A DNA stretch of 59,177 nucleotides, taken from the NCBI GenBank assembly GCA_902749685.1, contig CACVKW010000697.1, forward strand, positions 1-59,177. The letters run 5' to 3'. Made by a program: the position numbers and the translations under genes. The notes beneath the pieces are model-generated. The model was given only the letters and a program-made list of their open reading frames with translations, made no database searches and was not told the DNA's origin. Shown piece after piece: positions 17,193 to 25,932 of this stretch. This stretch comes from Olavius sp. associated proteobacterium Delta 1 (GTDB taxonomy: Bacteria; Desulfobacterota; Desulfobacteria; Desulfobacterales; JAFDCJ01). Every line of letters starts with the position of its first letter. Position 1 is the stretch's first letter.

Positions 17193-18185
17193 CTAAATAG
17201 CCGCGTCAAACATTGCCAGTGCCGATTTTTTATTTTTCGATCTATAAGTCAAGCGCGGAGATTCCAGGATGACCGTCGTGTCAGGCGGAATTGATTGGGT
17301 CAACCATACGTTACCCCCGATTACCGAGCGGGTACCGATGATCGTACTTCCCCCGAGAATTGTGGCCCCGGCATAGATGATGACATCGTCCTCAATGGTC
17401 GGATGACGTTTTTTGCCTCTAAATTGATCGGCCGAATTTTTCGGTATGGACAGCGCCCCCAGCGTTACGCCCTGGTAGATGCGAACGTTTTGTCCGATAT
17501 TCGTGGTTTCTCCGATAACCACGCCGGTTCCGTGATCGATCACAAAACTTTCTTCAATTTCAGCCCCGGGATGAATATCGATTCCGGTGACGCTGTGGGC
17601 ATATTCCGTCATGATCCGGGGAAGCAGGGGCACATTGAATTTAAAAAGTTTGTGGGCCACCCGGTAAACCGTGATGGCAAAAATACCCGGATAACTGAAT
17701 ATAATTTCATCATAGCTTTTAGCGGCGGGATCTCCTTCATAAGCGGCATGGACGTCAGTGGCCAGGATCTTTCGAATCGACGGTATGGCTTGCAACAGGC
17801 TTAGCGCAACTTGATGCCCCTGCTCATCACACTCACTGCATAGCTGACCATAGCGGAAGCAGTCATGACGGATGCTGCGGCCGATCTGATCGGACAGCAT
17901 GTCAAAAAGCGTAGCGGTCGACTCGCCCAGACTGTATCTCAAATTGACCGGATCGAGTTTACCCCGGGTAAAGTATCCGGGAAATAGGATTTCCTTTAAC
18001 CGGTTGATAATTTCAATGACGCTTTCTCTGGACGGTATCGGCTCGTAATCGACATGGGTATAGCATTCCCTGTCATTGCAGCTTTCAATGATTTCTTCTG
18101 CAATCCCAGGCAGTTGGCTCCTGATCTGAGCCAATGAGTTCAGATCGATTTTGCAGGATTCTTCGTCTTTGGCCTTTGCGTCCAT
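17193..18185 (-). CDS. cysE: Serine O-acetyltransferase (CysE/EpsC type)
   Basis: 330 aa. The C-terminal half is a left-handed beta-helix acetyltransferase with hexapeptide repeats. The catalytic region includes [21 protein letters not shown] and [14 protein letters not shown], and the substrate loop is [20 protein letters not shown]. The N-terminal 150 residues are an alpha-helical extension longer than in E. coli CysE and resemble the EpsC-type enzymes of anaerobes. It makes O-acetylserine for CysK, encoded just downstream. ATG 18185 has GGAGGACATG upstream. It is divergent from the Rrf2 regulator, a common layout for a regulator controlling its neighbours. Confidence 0.92.
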   Translation of the reverse strand: MDAKAKDEESCKIDLNSLAQIRSQLPGIAEEIIESCNDRECYTHVDYEPIPSRESVIEIINRLKEILFPGYFTRGKLDPVNLRYSLGESTATLFDMLSDQIGRSIRHDCFRYGQLCSECDEQGHQVALSLLQAIPSIRKILATDVHAAYEGDPAAKSYDEIIFSYPGIFAITVYRVAHKLFKFNVPLLPRIMTEYAHSVTGIDIHPGAEIEESFVIDHGTGVVIGETTNIGQNVRIYQGVTLGALSIPKNSADQFRGKKRHPTIEDDVIIYAGATILGGSTIIGTRSVIGGNVWLTQSIPPDTTVILESPRLTYRSKNKKSALAMFDAAI

Positions 18186-18427
18186 ACGAACATGTCCTCC
18201 TTGTATGCCCTGTGTCGAAAGTCGGGCGATATTATAACTGTCGTTTTCGCCGTTAATATCGATAGGCTAATACTAAGTCACAAACCGAATCTTGTCAAAA
18301 TTCAGTACCGCAAGAATTGGTTAGATCCTAACCGGCCGCTTTAACACAAACGATCTAAAAGGCAGCGTGCCATAAATTGCGACGCTCTGTATTTTGGGAT
18401 AATTTTAAAAAAAGGAACTTTTTTTTC

Positions 18428-18465
18428 TTGACAGCAATTTAATTTGGGTATATTCCCTACTCAAA
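18428..18465 (+). promoter_or_regulatory. Promoter and possible operator of the Rrf2 regulator
   Basis: TTGACA (18428-18433) is a perfect -35 box. 17 nt later TATTCC, or alternatively TATATT two nt earlier, may serve as -10. Overlapping this is an inverted repeat: TTTGGGTA (18443-18450), seven nt, TACTCAAA (18458-18465), with one mismatch. An Rrf2-family repressor bound there would block RNA polymerase, so autoregulation is plausible. GGGTA/TACCC half-sites also occur upstream of cysK near 17085-17110. Confidence 0.5.
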
Positions 18466-18508
18466 TGATATAGAATGTTTAGGTCTGAAACCAAAGAAAC
18501 GGGGTTCA

Positions 18509-18928
18509 ATGAAGCTATCAACTCGCAGCCGCTACGGCACAAGAATCCTGGTGGATTTAGCCCGCCACAATGATCAGGGACCGGTCCAGATCGGGGAAAT
18601 CTCCAAACGACAGGACATTTCGGTAAAATACCTGGAACAACTGATCCGGCCGCTTAAACAGGCCGATTTGGTTACCAGCGTCAGAGGTCCCAAAGGTGGT
18701 CACCTGCTGGCAAAAAAACCGGACGAGATCACCCTGGGACAAATTGTCCGGCTGTTTGAAGGGCAAAGTGACCTGGTTGAATGTGTCAGTCATCCCGAGA
18801 AATGTTCCATGTCCGACGATTGTCAGGTGAGATTGGCCTGGCAGGATGCCACAAGGGTTCTTTACGAGAAGCTTGACGCCACAACCATCGCGGATCTGAT
18901 GCAAACCAATCATTCCAATGATTTGTAA
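18509..18928 (+). CDS. Rrf2-family regulator with IscR-like cysteines
   Basis: 139 aa. Residues 1-80 are the winged-helix Rrf2 domain, with MKLSTRSRYGTRILVDLA and the wing VTSVRGPKGGHLLA. Three cysteines follow at 92, 99 and 105 (spacing C-x6-C-x5-C), close to the 2Fe-2S binding pattern of IscR and unlike CymR, which lacks it. It could sense iron-sulfur state, oxygen, NO or, through CysK partnership as in CymR, cysteine status. It is divergent from cysE-cysK and upstream of the sqr-like gene, so likely targets are both neighbours. The promoter upstream carries an inverted repeat overlapping the -10. Confidence 0.9.
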   Translation: MKLSTRSRYGTRILVDLARHNDQGPVQIGEISKRQDISVKYLEQLIRPLKQADLVTSVRGPKGGHLLAKKPDEITLGQIVRLFEGQSDLVECVSHPEKCSMSDDCQVRLAWQDATRVLYEKLDATTIADLMQTNHSNDL

Positions 18929-19091
18929 ATCGAACGGTTTAAAAAATCTGAACCGCTGATTTAAGGGGCCGATCAGTGCTCAACCAGATCTTTAATACGC
19001 CATTGAGAAAGGAAAACGGTTAGCAGCCTATTAAAATAAGCCGATTTTCCGTGGAATAACGATATAAACTTTAAACGAGCAGGAGGTTGTC

Positions 19092-20333
19092 ATGAAAAAA
19101 ATTCTCATTCTAGGTTCTGGTGCCGGCGGAACGATGGTGGCCAACAACTTACGTCGAAAATTAAGCCCCAAACAATGGGAGGTCACCATCATCGACAACG
19201 ATGAAATTCATCATTATCAGCCCGGATGGCTGTTCATCCCTTTTGATGTTTACAGCCCCGAGGATTGCCAGAAGCCCAAGCGGGAATTTATTCCCGAGAG
19301 GGTTAACTTCATCCTCGACGAGATCGTCGCCGTGGATAAAGAAAAGCGCACGGTAGAAGGAAAAAAGGGCAATTACGATTATGACTGGCTGATCATTGCC
19401 AGCGGTTGTTCAATTGAGCCTGAAGAAGTCGACGGCATGATGGATGACTACTACAAGAACATTCACGATTTTTACACCCTCGAAGGGGCCATCGCCTTGC
19501 GCGAAAAGATGAAATATTTTGATAAGGGACGGGTGGTACTCAATATTGCCGAATTGCCCTATAAGTGTCCGGTCGCACCAATAGAGTTCATCTTTATGGC
19601 CGATTGGTTTTTCGGAGCTAAAGGTGCTCGCCAGGACGTGGAAATCGAACTGGTCACGCCGATGGCCGGTGCATTCTCCAAGCCGATTGCTTCCAGCATC
19701 CTGGGTGAAATCGCAATCCAAAAAAATATTCGGGTCACCCCCAACTTTGATATTGCCCAGGTCAACACCGAGGAGAAAACCATCGAATCCCATAAGGGTG
19801 ATAAAGTAGACTATGATTTGCTGGTGGCCATACCGCCTAATTTCGGCGCCAAATTCCTTGAAGGATCCGGTCTGGAAGATCCCCTGCGATTCGTTGAAAC
19901 CGACCACTTCACCTTAAAGGCCAAAAACGCGGACAATATCTATGTCATCGGGGATGCCACCAATGTACCGGCTTCCAAGGCCGGCGCGGTTGCCCACTAT
20001 CAGTCGGAAACCGTTGTCGAGAACATCATTCGTGAGATTGACGATCAGGAACCCAAAGGCACCTTTGACGGACACGCCACCTGCTTTATCTGCTCGGGTT
20101 ACGAAAAGGCGTTTCTGATCGACTTCAACTACGAATACGAGCCCCTGCCGGGTAAATTCCCATTCCCGGGTATCGGTCCCTTCAGTCTGCTGGGGGATAG
20201 CTACTTAAATTACTGGGGCAAAATGTTGTTTAAGTGGGTCTATTGGAACATGATGCTCAAAGGTGTTGAATTGCCCCTGGAGGATCAACTGACATTGGCC
20301 GGCAAGCTGCGACACAGCCCGGTAACCGCATAA
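19092..20333 (+). CDS. sqr: Sulfide:quinone oxidoreductase-like flavoprotein
   Basis: 413-aa FAD protein. The Rossmann motif GSGAGG is at residues 8-13, a second FAD site is VIGDATNVPASKAG, and the C-terminus has an amphipathic, aromatic-rich tail (YLNYWGKMLFKWVYW) suitable for membrane association. Cysteines at 106, 159 (YKCPVAP) and 333/336 (CFIC) fall where SQR enzymes have their redox-active cysteines. Expected reaction: sulfide to polysulfide/sulfur with reduction of membrane quinone. It is followed 10 nt later by a DUF1641 gene. An AGGAGG ribosome-binding site precedes the ATG. A related NADH or other sulfur oxidoreductase role cannot be excluded from sequence alone. Confidence 0.85.
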   Translation: MKKILILGSGAGGTMVANNLRRKLSPKQWEVTIIDNDEIHHYQPGWLFIPFDVYSPEDCQKPKREFIPERVNFILDEIVAVDKEKRTVEGKKGNYDYDWLIIASGCSIEPEEVDGMMDDYYKNIHDFYTLEGAIALREKMKYFDKGRVVLNIAELPYKCPVAPIEFIFMADWFFGAKGARQDVEIELVTPMAGAFSKPIASSILGEIAIQKNIRVTPNFDIAQVNTEEKTIESHKGDKVDYDLLVAIPPNFGAKFLEGSGLEDPLRFVETDHFTLKAKNADNIYVIGDATNVPASKAGAVAHYQSETVVENIIREIDDQEPKGTFDGHATCFICSGYEKAFLIDFNYEYEPLPGKFPFPGIGPFSLLGDSYLNYWGKMLFKWVYWNMMLKGVELPLEDQLTLAGKLRHSPVTA

Positions 20334-20343
20334 GGAGGCAGCC

Positions 20344-21033
20344 ATGACAAACGAAGAATTAATTCTGGAGCGACTCGATCGCATCGAAGCCCAGCTGGCT
20401 CCGATTACGCAGACTGCCAGCGGCATTAAAGAACTTCGCGATGACGTAATACCTTTGAGCGGGCAGGCGTTTCGCCTTTTAACCCGGGAACTGGAGGACG
20501 TGGAATCCGGCTTTCAACTGGAAGATCTGATGGCCCTGCTAAAACGATCGCTGCGCAGCGTCAAGCATATTATATTTGCCCTTGAGCAGATGGAAAATAT
20601 GGTGGACTTTGTCACCACCATCGAACCCTTGCTTAAATCCTCAGTCCCCAAGGTCATCAATTATCTGGATGACCTCGAACAACGCGGCGTGCTGCGGATT
20701 CTCACATCCATGCTGGATGTTCGTGCTAAAATCGCAGCGGCCTACAGCCCGGAGGACATTGATCAAATTGGCGACGGTGCCGTGGTGGCCCTGGGGCTAG
20801 CTAAAAAACTCAGCGACCCGAAGGCCGCGGAATTTTTGGAGAAGATTGCCACGCTGCCCTCAAAAGTCGATCTGTCCGGCGCCAAACCGGTGGGCCCCTT
20901 CGGCATGTTGAGCGCCTTATCCAGCAAGGAGGCAAGAGAAGGACTTGGCGTATTAATGCAATTGACCAAGGCCATGGGTGAACTGAAAAACGGCGGCAAC
21001 GGATCATCCCGGGAATCAGAGCCAATTGCCTGA
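20344..21033 (+). CDS. DUF1641-containing protein, SQR partner
   Basis: 229 aa. An N-terminal coiled-coil-like helix (LILERLDRIEAQLAPI) is followed by the helical DUF1641 core (about residues 85-130), with VINYLDDLEQRGVLRILTSM. A Gly-rich segment near the C-terminus contains GPFGMLSALSSKEAREGLG. There is no signal peptide or membrane helix. DUF1641 genes often lie next to SQR-type flavoproteins, as here (10-nt gap, AAGGAGG ribosome-binding site), and are thought to be accessory or regulatory. The biochemical function is unknown. Confidence 0.85.
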   Translation: MTNEELILERLDRIEAQLAPITQTASGIKELRDDVIPLSGQAFRLLTRELEDVESGFQLEDLMALLKRSLRSVKHIIFALEQMENMVDFVTTIEPLLKSSVPKVINYLDDLEQRGVLRILTSMLDVRAKIAAAYSPEDIDQIGDGAVVALGLAKKLSDPKAAEFLEKIATLPSKVDLSGAKPVGPFGMLSALSSKEAREGLGVLMQLTKAMGELKNGGNGSSRESEPIA

Positions 21034-21145
21034 TCGTCCATGCGATCTGTGCGAAGCCAATCTTGGGATGACATTCGGGTCAAAGCATAGTACAGTAAAT
21101 CCCGCGATACAACAGACCGATGACTAAATCGAGGGGAGATTTCCA

Positions 21146-21589
21146 ATGGAAAAACAGATGGTCCAGTGTGAGGACGGGCGGCGCAGGCAGGCTCGCATTC
21201 ATGGTGTAGCCAAACAGGAAGGGGATTTCAAGATCTGGCCGGCCGGGGTCCGCTTAAAGGGCAAACATGTCGCCGGGGAGGCCTGGTACAGCTACAAAAC
21301 CAAGACATGGTATTTTTTGGCAGACCCGGAAGGCAAACACGCTCACCTGATGGAACGGTTGAACACCCAGCTAAAAGAAGAGTCCATCAGACAATTCAAG
21401 GATCAATTAAGGACACTGCAGTCGCGGCATACGATTGAACAGAAAAAAATCGCCCAACATCGCGCCGCCAAAGATATCATAGATTCTGAAATTGAGACGA
21501 TCAAGGCCAAAATCGCCCAGCTTGAATCCGGCGCACCCCTGGAGTCCGACCGCCCGCTGGAATATTCGCGTCACGTCAGAAGACAGTGA
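21146..21589 (+). CDS. Small coiled-coil protein of unknown function
   Basis: 147 aa, not recognised. Residues 1-70 are a compact domain rich in Trp, Lys and Gly (FKIWPAGVRLKGKHVAGEAW, then YSYKTKTWYF). Residues 75-125 are a long charged alpha-helix or coiled coil (LKEESIRQFKDQLRTLQSR). There is no signal peptide. GAGGGGA seven nt upstream supports the ATG. It follows the DUF1641 gene by 112 nt and ends with a clear terminator, so it probably belongs to the sqr operon as its last gene. Confidence 0.7.
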   Translation: MEKQMVQCEDGRRRQARIHGVAKQEGDFKIWPAGVRLKGKHVAGEAWYSYKTKTWYFLADPEGKHAHLMERLNTQLKEESIRQFKDQLRTLQSRHTIEQKKIAQHRAAKDIIDSEIETIKAKIAQLESGAPLESDRPLEYSRHVRRQ

Positions 21590-21630
21590 ACCGGACAAGC
21601 CGGGATCGAAAATATTCAATCAATAAAAGA

Positions 21631-21676
21631 CCGGCAGGCGAAACAGAGGTTCAGCTTTCGCCTGCCAACCGGTTTT
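21631..21676 (+). terminator. Intrinsic terminator after the sqr operon
   Basis: CCGGCAGGCGAAA (21631-21643) pairs with TTTCGCCTGCCAACCGG (21656-21672) with a small bulge, followed by TTTT (21673-21676). The stem is strong and lies 41 nt beyond the preceding stop codon. Confidence 0.85.
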
Positions 21677-21731
21677 CTAATTAATCCGCCATGAAATATA
21701 GCATATGCAGGATTGTATATCGTTTTGATTG

Positions 21732-21819
21732 CTGTTCATTCATTACGAATCCTGAAGGTCGAGTTCATGCGGTTTCGGTGGTGATTTTCCACGCAGCGCG
21801 TCAGCTTTGAAAACTCCCC
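21732..21819 (-). mobile_element. Solo copy of the 88-nt dispersed repeat
   Basis: Reverse-oriented copy of the block at 4445-4532, exactly the same length, 75 of 88 positions identical by hand alignment. The segment CACCGAAACCGCATGAACTC is identical in both. It lies between the terminator of the sqr operon and the 3' end of the convergent DUF2156 gene. No transposase or target-site duplication was recognised. Confidence 0.75.
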
Positions 21820-21847
21820 GATCCCTCGAGAAATTAGGCTTCGAAAA

Positions 21848-22786
21848 TCATAATTGCCCCGGCAACGTTACGCGATTTTTTCTGATAAAATCCACCGGTT
21901 GGTAAGAAAGCTTTGCTTTGCGCAAACCTTCATCGTTTAGGTCCTGCTCTCTGTTTACCAGTGCAAAATGTGGCGCCGAATGCGCCAGAAACATCTGGTT
22001 GATGGCCTGGTAAATTCCCTTATACTGGGTATCGCCCTTTTCAAAATGGATCACAATGCTATCCCGGGTCAATCTTTCGGCAACCGTATATGCCACCATC
22101 ACGCCATCTGCCAATATGGCGCCGCCTCGAACCCCGTTAAAATGCTGCCAGTCGCTGAGTATACGGGCAATCGCTTTATTTTCGGCAGAAAGAACTTCAG
22201 ACGATTCACAATCCCGCCAGGTGCACCAATCCTCCTGCATGCCCAGGGCCTGCTCAATTAACGCAGGCCCGAAATCCAGATAGGTGTAATCATATTTTTT
22301 AATAAACTGATTTAGCAGATTTTTCTTTTTGTGATAGCGGTTACCCCTGAGTTCGATCAGGTCGGCAACCGTATACAGGTAATCCCAGTGGCCTCTTTCC
22401 TCCACCACCTGTGCCTCATCTCCCATAGCGGCACTCCAGGATTCGGCCAATTTTTGCGGCACACGAATGAAATCCATGCAACTGTCTGCATGATGATCAA
22501 ATTTATGTTGCCAGTCGATTAAATTCCAGGGGCCCACCGGCGCCCAGAAGAGCACCTCGGGACGCGTTTGTTTGATCCAGACCAAATTTCCTTCCCAGGC
22601 CCAGTGCAGACCGTAATCCTCCGCCCAGGCCCAGAGGTTCAAAAAACTGTAGTCGGAAGCAACCTGGGGGCAGTTACCCAATAGTTCCAAATAGTCTTTT
22701 TGTTTGTCCAGGCTTATCGGTTCAAAACTTAGATTCATGACGAAGCGCTTCGGCAAATTCCTTTCCGGATTGATATAATTCATCAA
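21848..22786 (-). CDS. DUF2156 (phosphatidylglycerol lysyltransferase-like) protein
   Basis: 312 aa cytoplasmic protein resembling the GNAT-like DUF2156/LPG-synthase C-terminal family. Typical segments are FEPISLDKQKDYLELL near the N-terminus, SDYSFLNLWAWAEDYGL, HKKKNLLNQFIKKYDY, and the C-terminal INREQDL-like AP-H-F-A-L-VNREQDLNDEGL with LRKAKLSYQPV. Unlike MprF there is no membrane domain, so the acceptor is unknown; stand-alone members are annotated only as hypothetical. A second ATG at 22738 is an alternative start, and neither has a clear ribosome-binding site. Confidence 0.8.
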   Translation of the reverse strand: MMNYINPERNLPKRFVMNLSFEPISLDKQKDYLELLGNCPQVASDYSFLNLWAWAEDYGLHWAWEGNLVWIKQTRPEVLFWAPVGPWNLIDWQHKFDHHADSCMDFIRVPQKLAESWSAAMGDEAQVVEERGHWDYLYTVADLIELRGNRYHKKKNLLNQFIKKYDYTYLDFGPALIEQALGMQEDWCTWRDCESSEVLSAENKAIARILSDWQHFNGVRGGAILADGVMVAYTVAERLTRDSIVIHFEKGDTQYKGIYQAINQMFLAHSAPHFALVNREQDLNDEGLRKAKLSYQPVDFIRKNRVTLPGQL

Positions 22787-22847
22787 GATATTGCGAAAAT
22801 TTCAAAACATCGTCTGTAAACTCAACACCCCGGTATAATTGAAGGTT

Positions 22848-23642
22848 TTAAATCTCGAGCACCAGCCCAATCGGGCAATGGTCCGATCCGAAAATTTCAT
22901 TATTGATGATGGTTTCCTTAACCCAACCGTTGTCGATAATGTCCCGCGTAACGAAAAAGTAATCAATCCGCCATCCGACGTTGCGGTCTCTGGCTTTGAA
23001 TCGATAGGTCCACCACGAGTATTTTACGGTATCCGGATTATAATGACGAAAGGTGTCAACATATCCATTGGCGATGATGCGGTCAAGCCAGTCTCGCTCA
23101 ATTCTTAAAAAGCCGGATGTATTTTCGTTGGGTTTGGGATTTTTCAGATCGATCTCGTTGTGGGCCGTATTGTAATCCCCGGTAATGATAAGGCTGCGGC
23201 CCTGTTTTTTATATTCATCGGTATAGTTAAAAAATGCCTTGTAAAAATCGAGTTTATACTGCAGGCGCTCTTCGTTCATCTGCCCATTGGGAAAATAGAC
23301 ATTAATAAATATAAAATCATCGAAATCCAATTCCAGTATACGGCCTTCCTGATCATATTTAGGTTCACCGATGCCGTGTTTGATGCTTGCGGGTTTCATT
23401 CGACTGTAGGTGGCCACACCGCTGTACCCTTTTTTAACCGTGGAATATGACCAACACGATTCGTATCCTGGGATGCTGCTCATTTCGTCTGTGAGCTGCG
23501 GTTCCTGCAGTTTGATTTCCTGCAACGCTACAATATCCGCATTCAACTGCTGGAATGAGCCGAAAAAGTCCTTCTTTATCGCCGCTCGCAGGCCATTTAC
23601 ATTCCAGGAGACCAGCGTTATTTTTTTCTTTTTTTGCGCCAT
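22848..23642 (-). CDS. xth: Exodeoxyribonuclease III / AP endonuclease
   Basis: 264 aa from the ATG at 23642, which has GAGG six nt upstream; a longer upstream frame is open but lacks support. Metal-dependent endonuclease/exonuclease/phosphatase fold: VSWNVNGLRAA at the N-terminus, ALQEIKL (metal-binding Glu), GDYNTAHNEIDL (catalytic Asp-Asn), RDRNVGWRIDYFF and the terminal GSDHCPIGL with its catalytic His. It repairs abasic sites in DNA. Overall features match the ExoA/Xth family closely. It has no operon partner beyond a 61-nt gap to the DUF2156 gene. Confidence 0.95.
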   Translation of the reverse strand: MAQKKKKITLVSWNVNGLRAAIKKDFFGSFQQLNADIVALQEIKLQEPQLTDEMSSIPGYESCWSYSTVKKGYSGVATYSRMKPASIKHGIGEPKYDQEGRILELDFDDFIFINVYFPNGQMNEERLQYKLDFYKAFFNYTDEYKKQGRSLIITGDYNTAHNEIDLKNPKPNENTSGFLRIERDWLDRIIANGYVDTFRHYNPDTVKYSWWTYRFKARDRNVGWRIDYFFVTRDIIDNGWVKETIINNEIFGSDHCPIGLVLEI

Positions 23643-23688
23643 TCTTATCCTCATTTGACTGTATTGCGCGGCAGATCGCAATATTTCT

Positions 23689-23820
23689 GCCACTAAGAGA
23701 CCAAGACACAAAGGTTAGAAATTATTCTATTGTTGACGTTTTAATCAGAGACACGCTAAAAATATGATTTCTCTCTATTGGAAAACCAATCGGATCTTTG
23801 TGCCTTCGTGTCTTAGTGGC
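23689..23820. repeat. Palindromic intergenic element, CACTAAGA family
   Basis: Left arm 23689-23714 (GCCACTAAGAGACC and onwards to AAAGG) is complementary to right arm 23796-23820 (CTTTGTG to TCTTAGTGGC). The arms have 9-10-nt internal periodicity and enclose about 80 nt. The architecture is the same as that of the CACGAATT elements at 5847 and 34642, including the outer GCCAC/GTGGC ends. It lies upstream of exonuclease III and downstream of the next gene. Confidence 0.8.
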
Positions 23821-23838
23821 TCAACTTTTGCGGCAGAT

Positions 23839-24387
23839 TTAGTCACCCACCAACCCGTGAATCCTGCCGGCTAATACACGGTTTGAGGTTTTCTTCAACA
23901 CACTGGAAATTGAACGTATACACTCCTTGATAATAGCCGTTTTGGGTCGTGGAGATCCCAGTTGCGCATCAATGGATTTCAAATCAGCCATCAATTCGGT
24001 CAGGGAATCAAAATCCAACCCCAGAGTACCGGTTTGATCTTTAATCTCTGAGACAATTTTCTCAAGTGCTTGCCGGCTGGCAGAATTTAGCAGCGGTTCC
24101 CCCCCGAGTTTGGATGACTCGCCAACATCCGCGGCCAGTGGCCCGATTAAATTTTGCATCATCTCAGATCCGGCGGCGCTGATTCCAATGCCACCGGAAA
24201 GCGTTCTAATTTCAACCATCTGCAAACCCATCAATTCTTCGGCCACCCTGGAGGCAACACCCCGCTCCAGGCCCAACCGGCCGCCAATATCATACATGGA
24301 TACCTGCACCGACTGATCACCGCGGGTCTGCTCAAACAACTGGATCATAAACTGCTGTCCGGTTTCACCCAGTTCAATGTTTATCAT
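23839..24387 (-). CDS. Hypothetical winged-helix-like protein
   Basis: 182 aa, not recognised. Residues 1-75 look like a DNA-binding winged helix: MYDIGGRLGLERGVASRVAE as the helix-turn-helix part, followed by LMGLQMVEIRTLSGGIGISA as a possible wing. The C-terminal 100 residues are helical, with a hydrophobic heptad pattern around LEKIVSEIKDQTGTLGLDF, perhaps for dimerisation or sensing. No signal peptide or membrane segment. It is an independent unit, 82 nt from the SDR gene on the same strand. Possibly a transcription regulator; targets unknown. Confidence 0.65.
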   Translation of the reverse strand: MINIELGETGQQFMIQLFEQTRGDQSVQVSMYDIGGRLGLERGVASRVAEELMGLQMVEIRTLSGGIGISAAGSEMMQNLIGPLAADVGESSKLGGEPLLNSASRQALEKIVSEIKDQTGTLGLDFDSLTELMADLKSIDAQLGSPRPKTAIIKECIRSISSVLKKTSNRVLAGRIHGLVGD

Positions 24388-24469
24388 AGTTACAGTTTAT
24401 CCCTTCTTTCTGGTGGCCGGGATTGAGCATCCAATAGCCAGCCCCCGGCTACCAGAATCGAGTATCCAC

Positions 24470-25372
24470 CTATTGCCCCACAACTGCTTGAATTGCATCT
24501 TTAAGGTGCGGATAGCGAAATGAAAAGCCGTGGCTTAACAGTTGATCCGGCACGGTACGCTGACTGGCCAAAAATACGTCGCCGAATTCACCCATTGCAA
24601 GGCGAATTAAAAAAGCCGGCGCCGGCATGACGGCTGGACGCTTTAAAGCCTTTCCCAGGGTTTTAGCCAGGTCACGATATCGTATCGGATCGGGGGCACA
24701 AAAATTTACCGGACCGTTGATCCGATCATTTTCAAGTATAAATTGCACAGCTGCCATCAGGTCAACCAGATGTATCCAGGGAAACCATTGATTCCCGCTT
24801 CCCATGGAACCGCCGACAAAAAATTTAAAGGCCGGGATCATTTTGGCCAGGGCACCGCCGTCTTTCTCAAAGACTACGCCAAATCGCATAACGACAACCC
24901 GAAGGGCCTTATCAGCTGCCTGCAAGGCCTCTTTTTCCCAATCCACCGACACCCCGGCCAAAAAGTCATCACCGGGATTCTCATCCTCTTTGAGGAGATC
25001 GTCACCGCGACTGCCGTAATATCCGGCGCCGGAAGCGCTGCACAGTATGATGTTTTTACCCCGCGGCAGGGACGCTACCACATTGCGTGTGGTTAAGATA
25101 CGGCTTTCATAGATTTGCTTTTTATAACCTGCGGTCCAGCGTCTGAATATAGTTGTTCCGGCCAGATTAACAATGGCATCTGCATCCTCAAATTCTTGTT
25201 GCCAATCGCCCGGTCGGGTGGTATCCGCTGAAACATACTTGTAGCCCTTGTGATGGATCCGATGGTGATCGGCAGATCGGCCCACCCCAGTGACCCGGTG
25301 CCCCCTGCTCAGCAAATACTCCGAAAGGTGGGTTCCGACAAAACCGGAACCGCCGGTGATGACAATTTTCAT
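24470..25372 (-). CDS. TIGR01777-type NAD-dependent epimerase (YfcH-like)
   Basis: 300 aa SDR-fold protein. The N-terminal dinucleotide motif is ITGGSGFVGTHLSEYLLSRG. The family-specific IVNLAGTTIFRRWTAGYK and SASGAGYYGSRGDD (Tyr of the active site) are present, followed by PWIHLVDLMAAVQFIL. The C-terminal DUF1731 part has MGEFGDVFLASQRTVP. This family (E. coli YfcH) is widespread, but its substrate is not established, although the fold implies sugar-nucleotide or related reductase/epimerase chemistry. The start ATG lacks a strong ribosome-binding site. It lies 152 nt downstream of the Fur-type regulator on the same strand. Confidence 0.9.
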   Translation of the reverse strand: MKIVITGGSGFVGTHLSEYLLSRGHRVTGVGRSADHHRIHHKGYKYVSADTTRPGDWQQEFEDADAIVNLAGTTIFRRWTAGYKKQIYESRILTTRNVVASLPRGKNIILCSASGAGYYGSRGDDLLKEDENPGDDFLAGVSVDWEKEALQAADKALRVVVMRFGVVFEKDGGALAKMIPAFKFFVGGSMGSGNQWFPWIHLVDLMAAVQFILENDRINGPVNFCAPDPIRYRDLAKTLGKALKRPAVMPAPAFLIRLAMGEFGDVFLASQRTVPDQLLSHGFSFRYPHLKDAIQAVVGQ

Positions 25373-25524
25373 GAATTATCCCCTCTCCCGGGGAATTTAA
25401 CACGGATCAAATTGATTTAAGGACTCATCGTATGTAGCCTAGCGGGATTTGTCAACATGGGACAACTATTTCACTGACGAAAACTGATATGAATGGTAGC
25501 GATGAGGTCCTGCCGGATGGGGAC

Positions 25525-25932
25525 TTAGCAGGTTTGAGGGCGATTGAGGCATGTGGGACAAAAGCCGATGAATTCAAGCTTATGCCCGATGATTTTAAAA
25601 TCGGTATTCTCTGTCAGCTCATGGGTGACACAGACATCGAAGCCGGGTGGGGAATCAATTACCCGGTTACAGTCAAGACAACGGATATGGTAATGGTCTT
25701 CCGCCACCCCGTCGAATCTTTTGGGACTGCAGCCGAGCTCGAGTTTTTGAATTTCGCCGTTTTCGGAAAGAATTTCAAGGTTGCGATATACGGTTCCAAG
25801 GCTGATGCGAGGAAGACGTTTGCGGACCATTTCATATATCTCATCAGCACTGGGATGTGTATTTACTTTACGAAGTTCTTCCAGGATGACCTGACGTTGC
25901 CGCGTCATCCGCAGGCTTGGTTGATTTAGCAA
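25525..25932 (-). CDS. Fur/PerR-family metal-dependent regulator
   Basis: 135 aa starting at TTG 25932, supported by AGGAGG eight nt upstream. The N-terminal winged helix carries MTRQRQVILEELRKVNTHPS and ISLGTVYRNLEILSENGEI. The dimer/metal domain has HYHIRCLDCNRV and a second Cys pair (GFCPTC) forming the structural zinc site. The DHYH sequence fits the regulatory metal site. The short C-terminus and H-x-H-x-R-C spacing suggest PerR-like rather than classical Fur, so peroxide or iron sensing is likely; the exact metal cannot be told. A promoter with TTGACA lies upstream. Confidence 0.9.
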   Translation of the reverse strand: MLNQPSLRMTRQRQVILEELRKVNTHPSADEIYEMVRKRLPRISLGTVYRNLEILSENGEIQKLELGCSPKRFDGVAEDHYHIRCLDCNRVIDSPPGFDVCVTHELTENTDFKIIGHKLEFIGFCPTCLNRPQTC

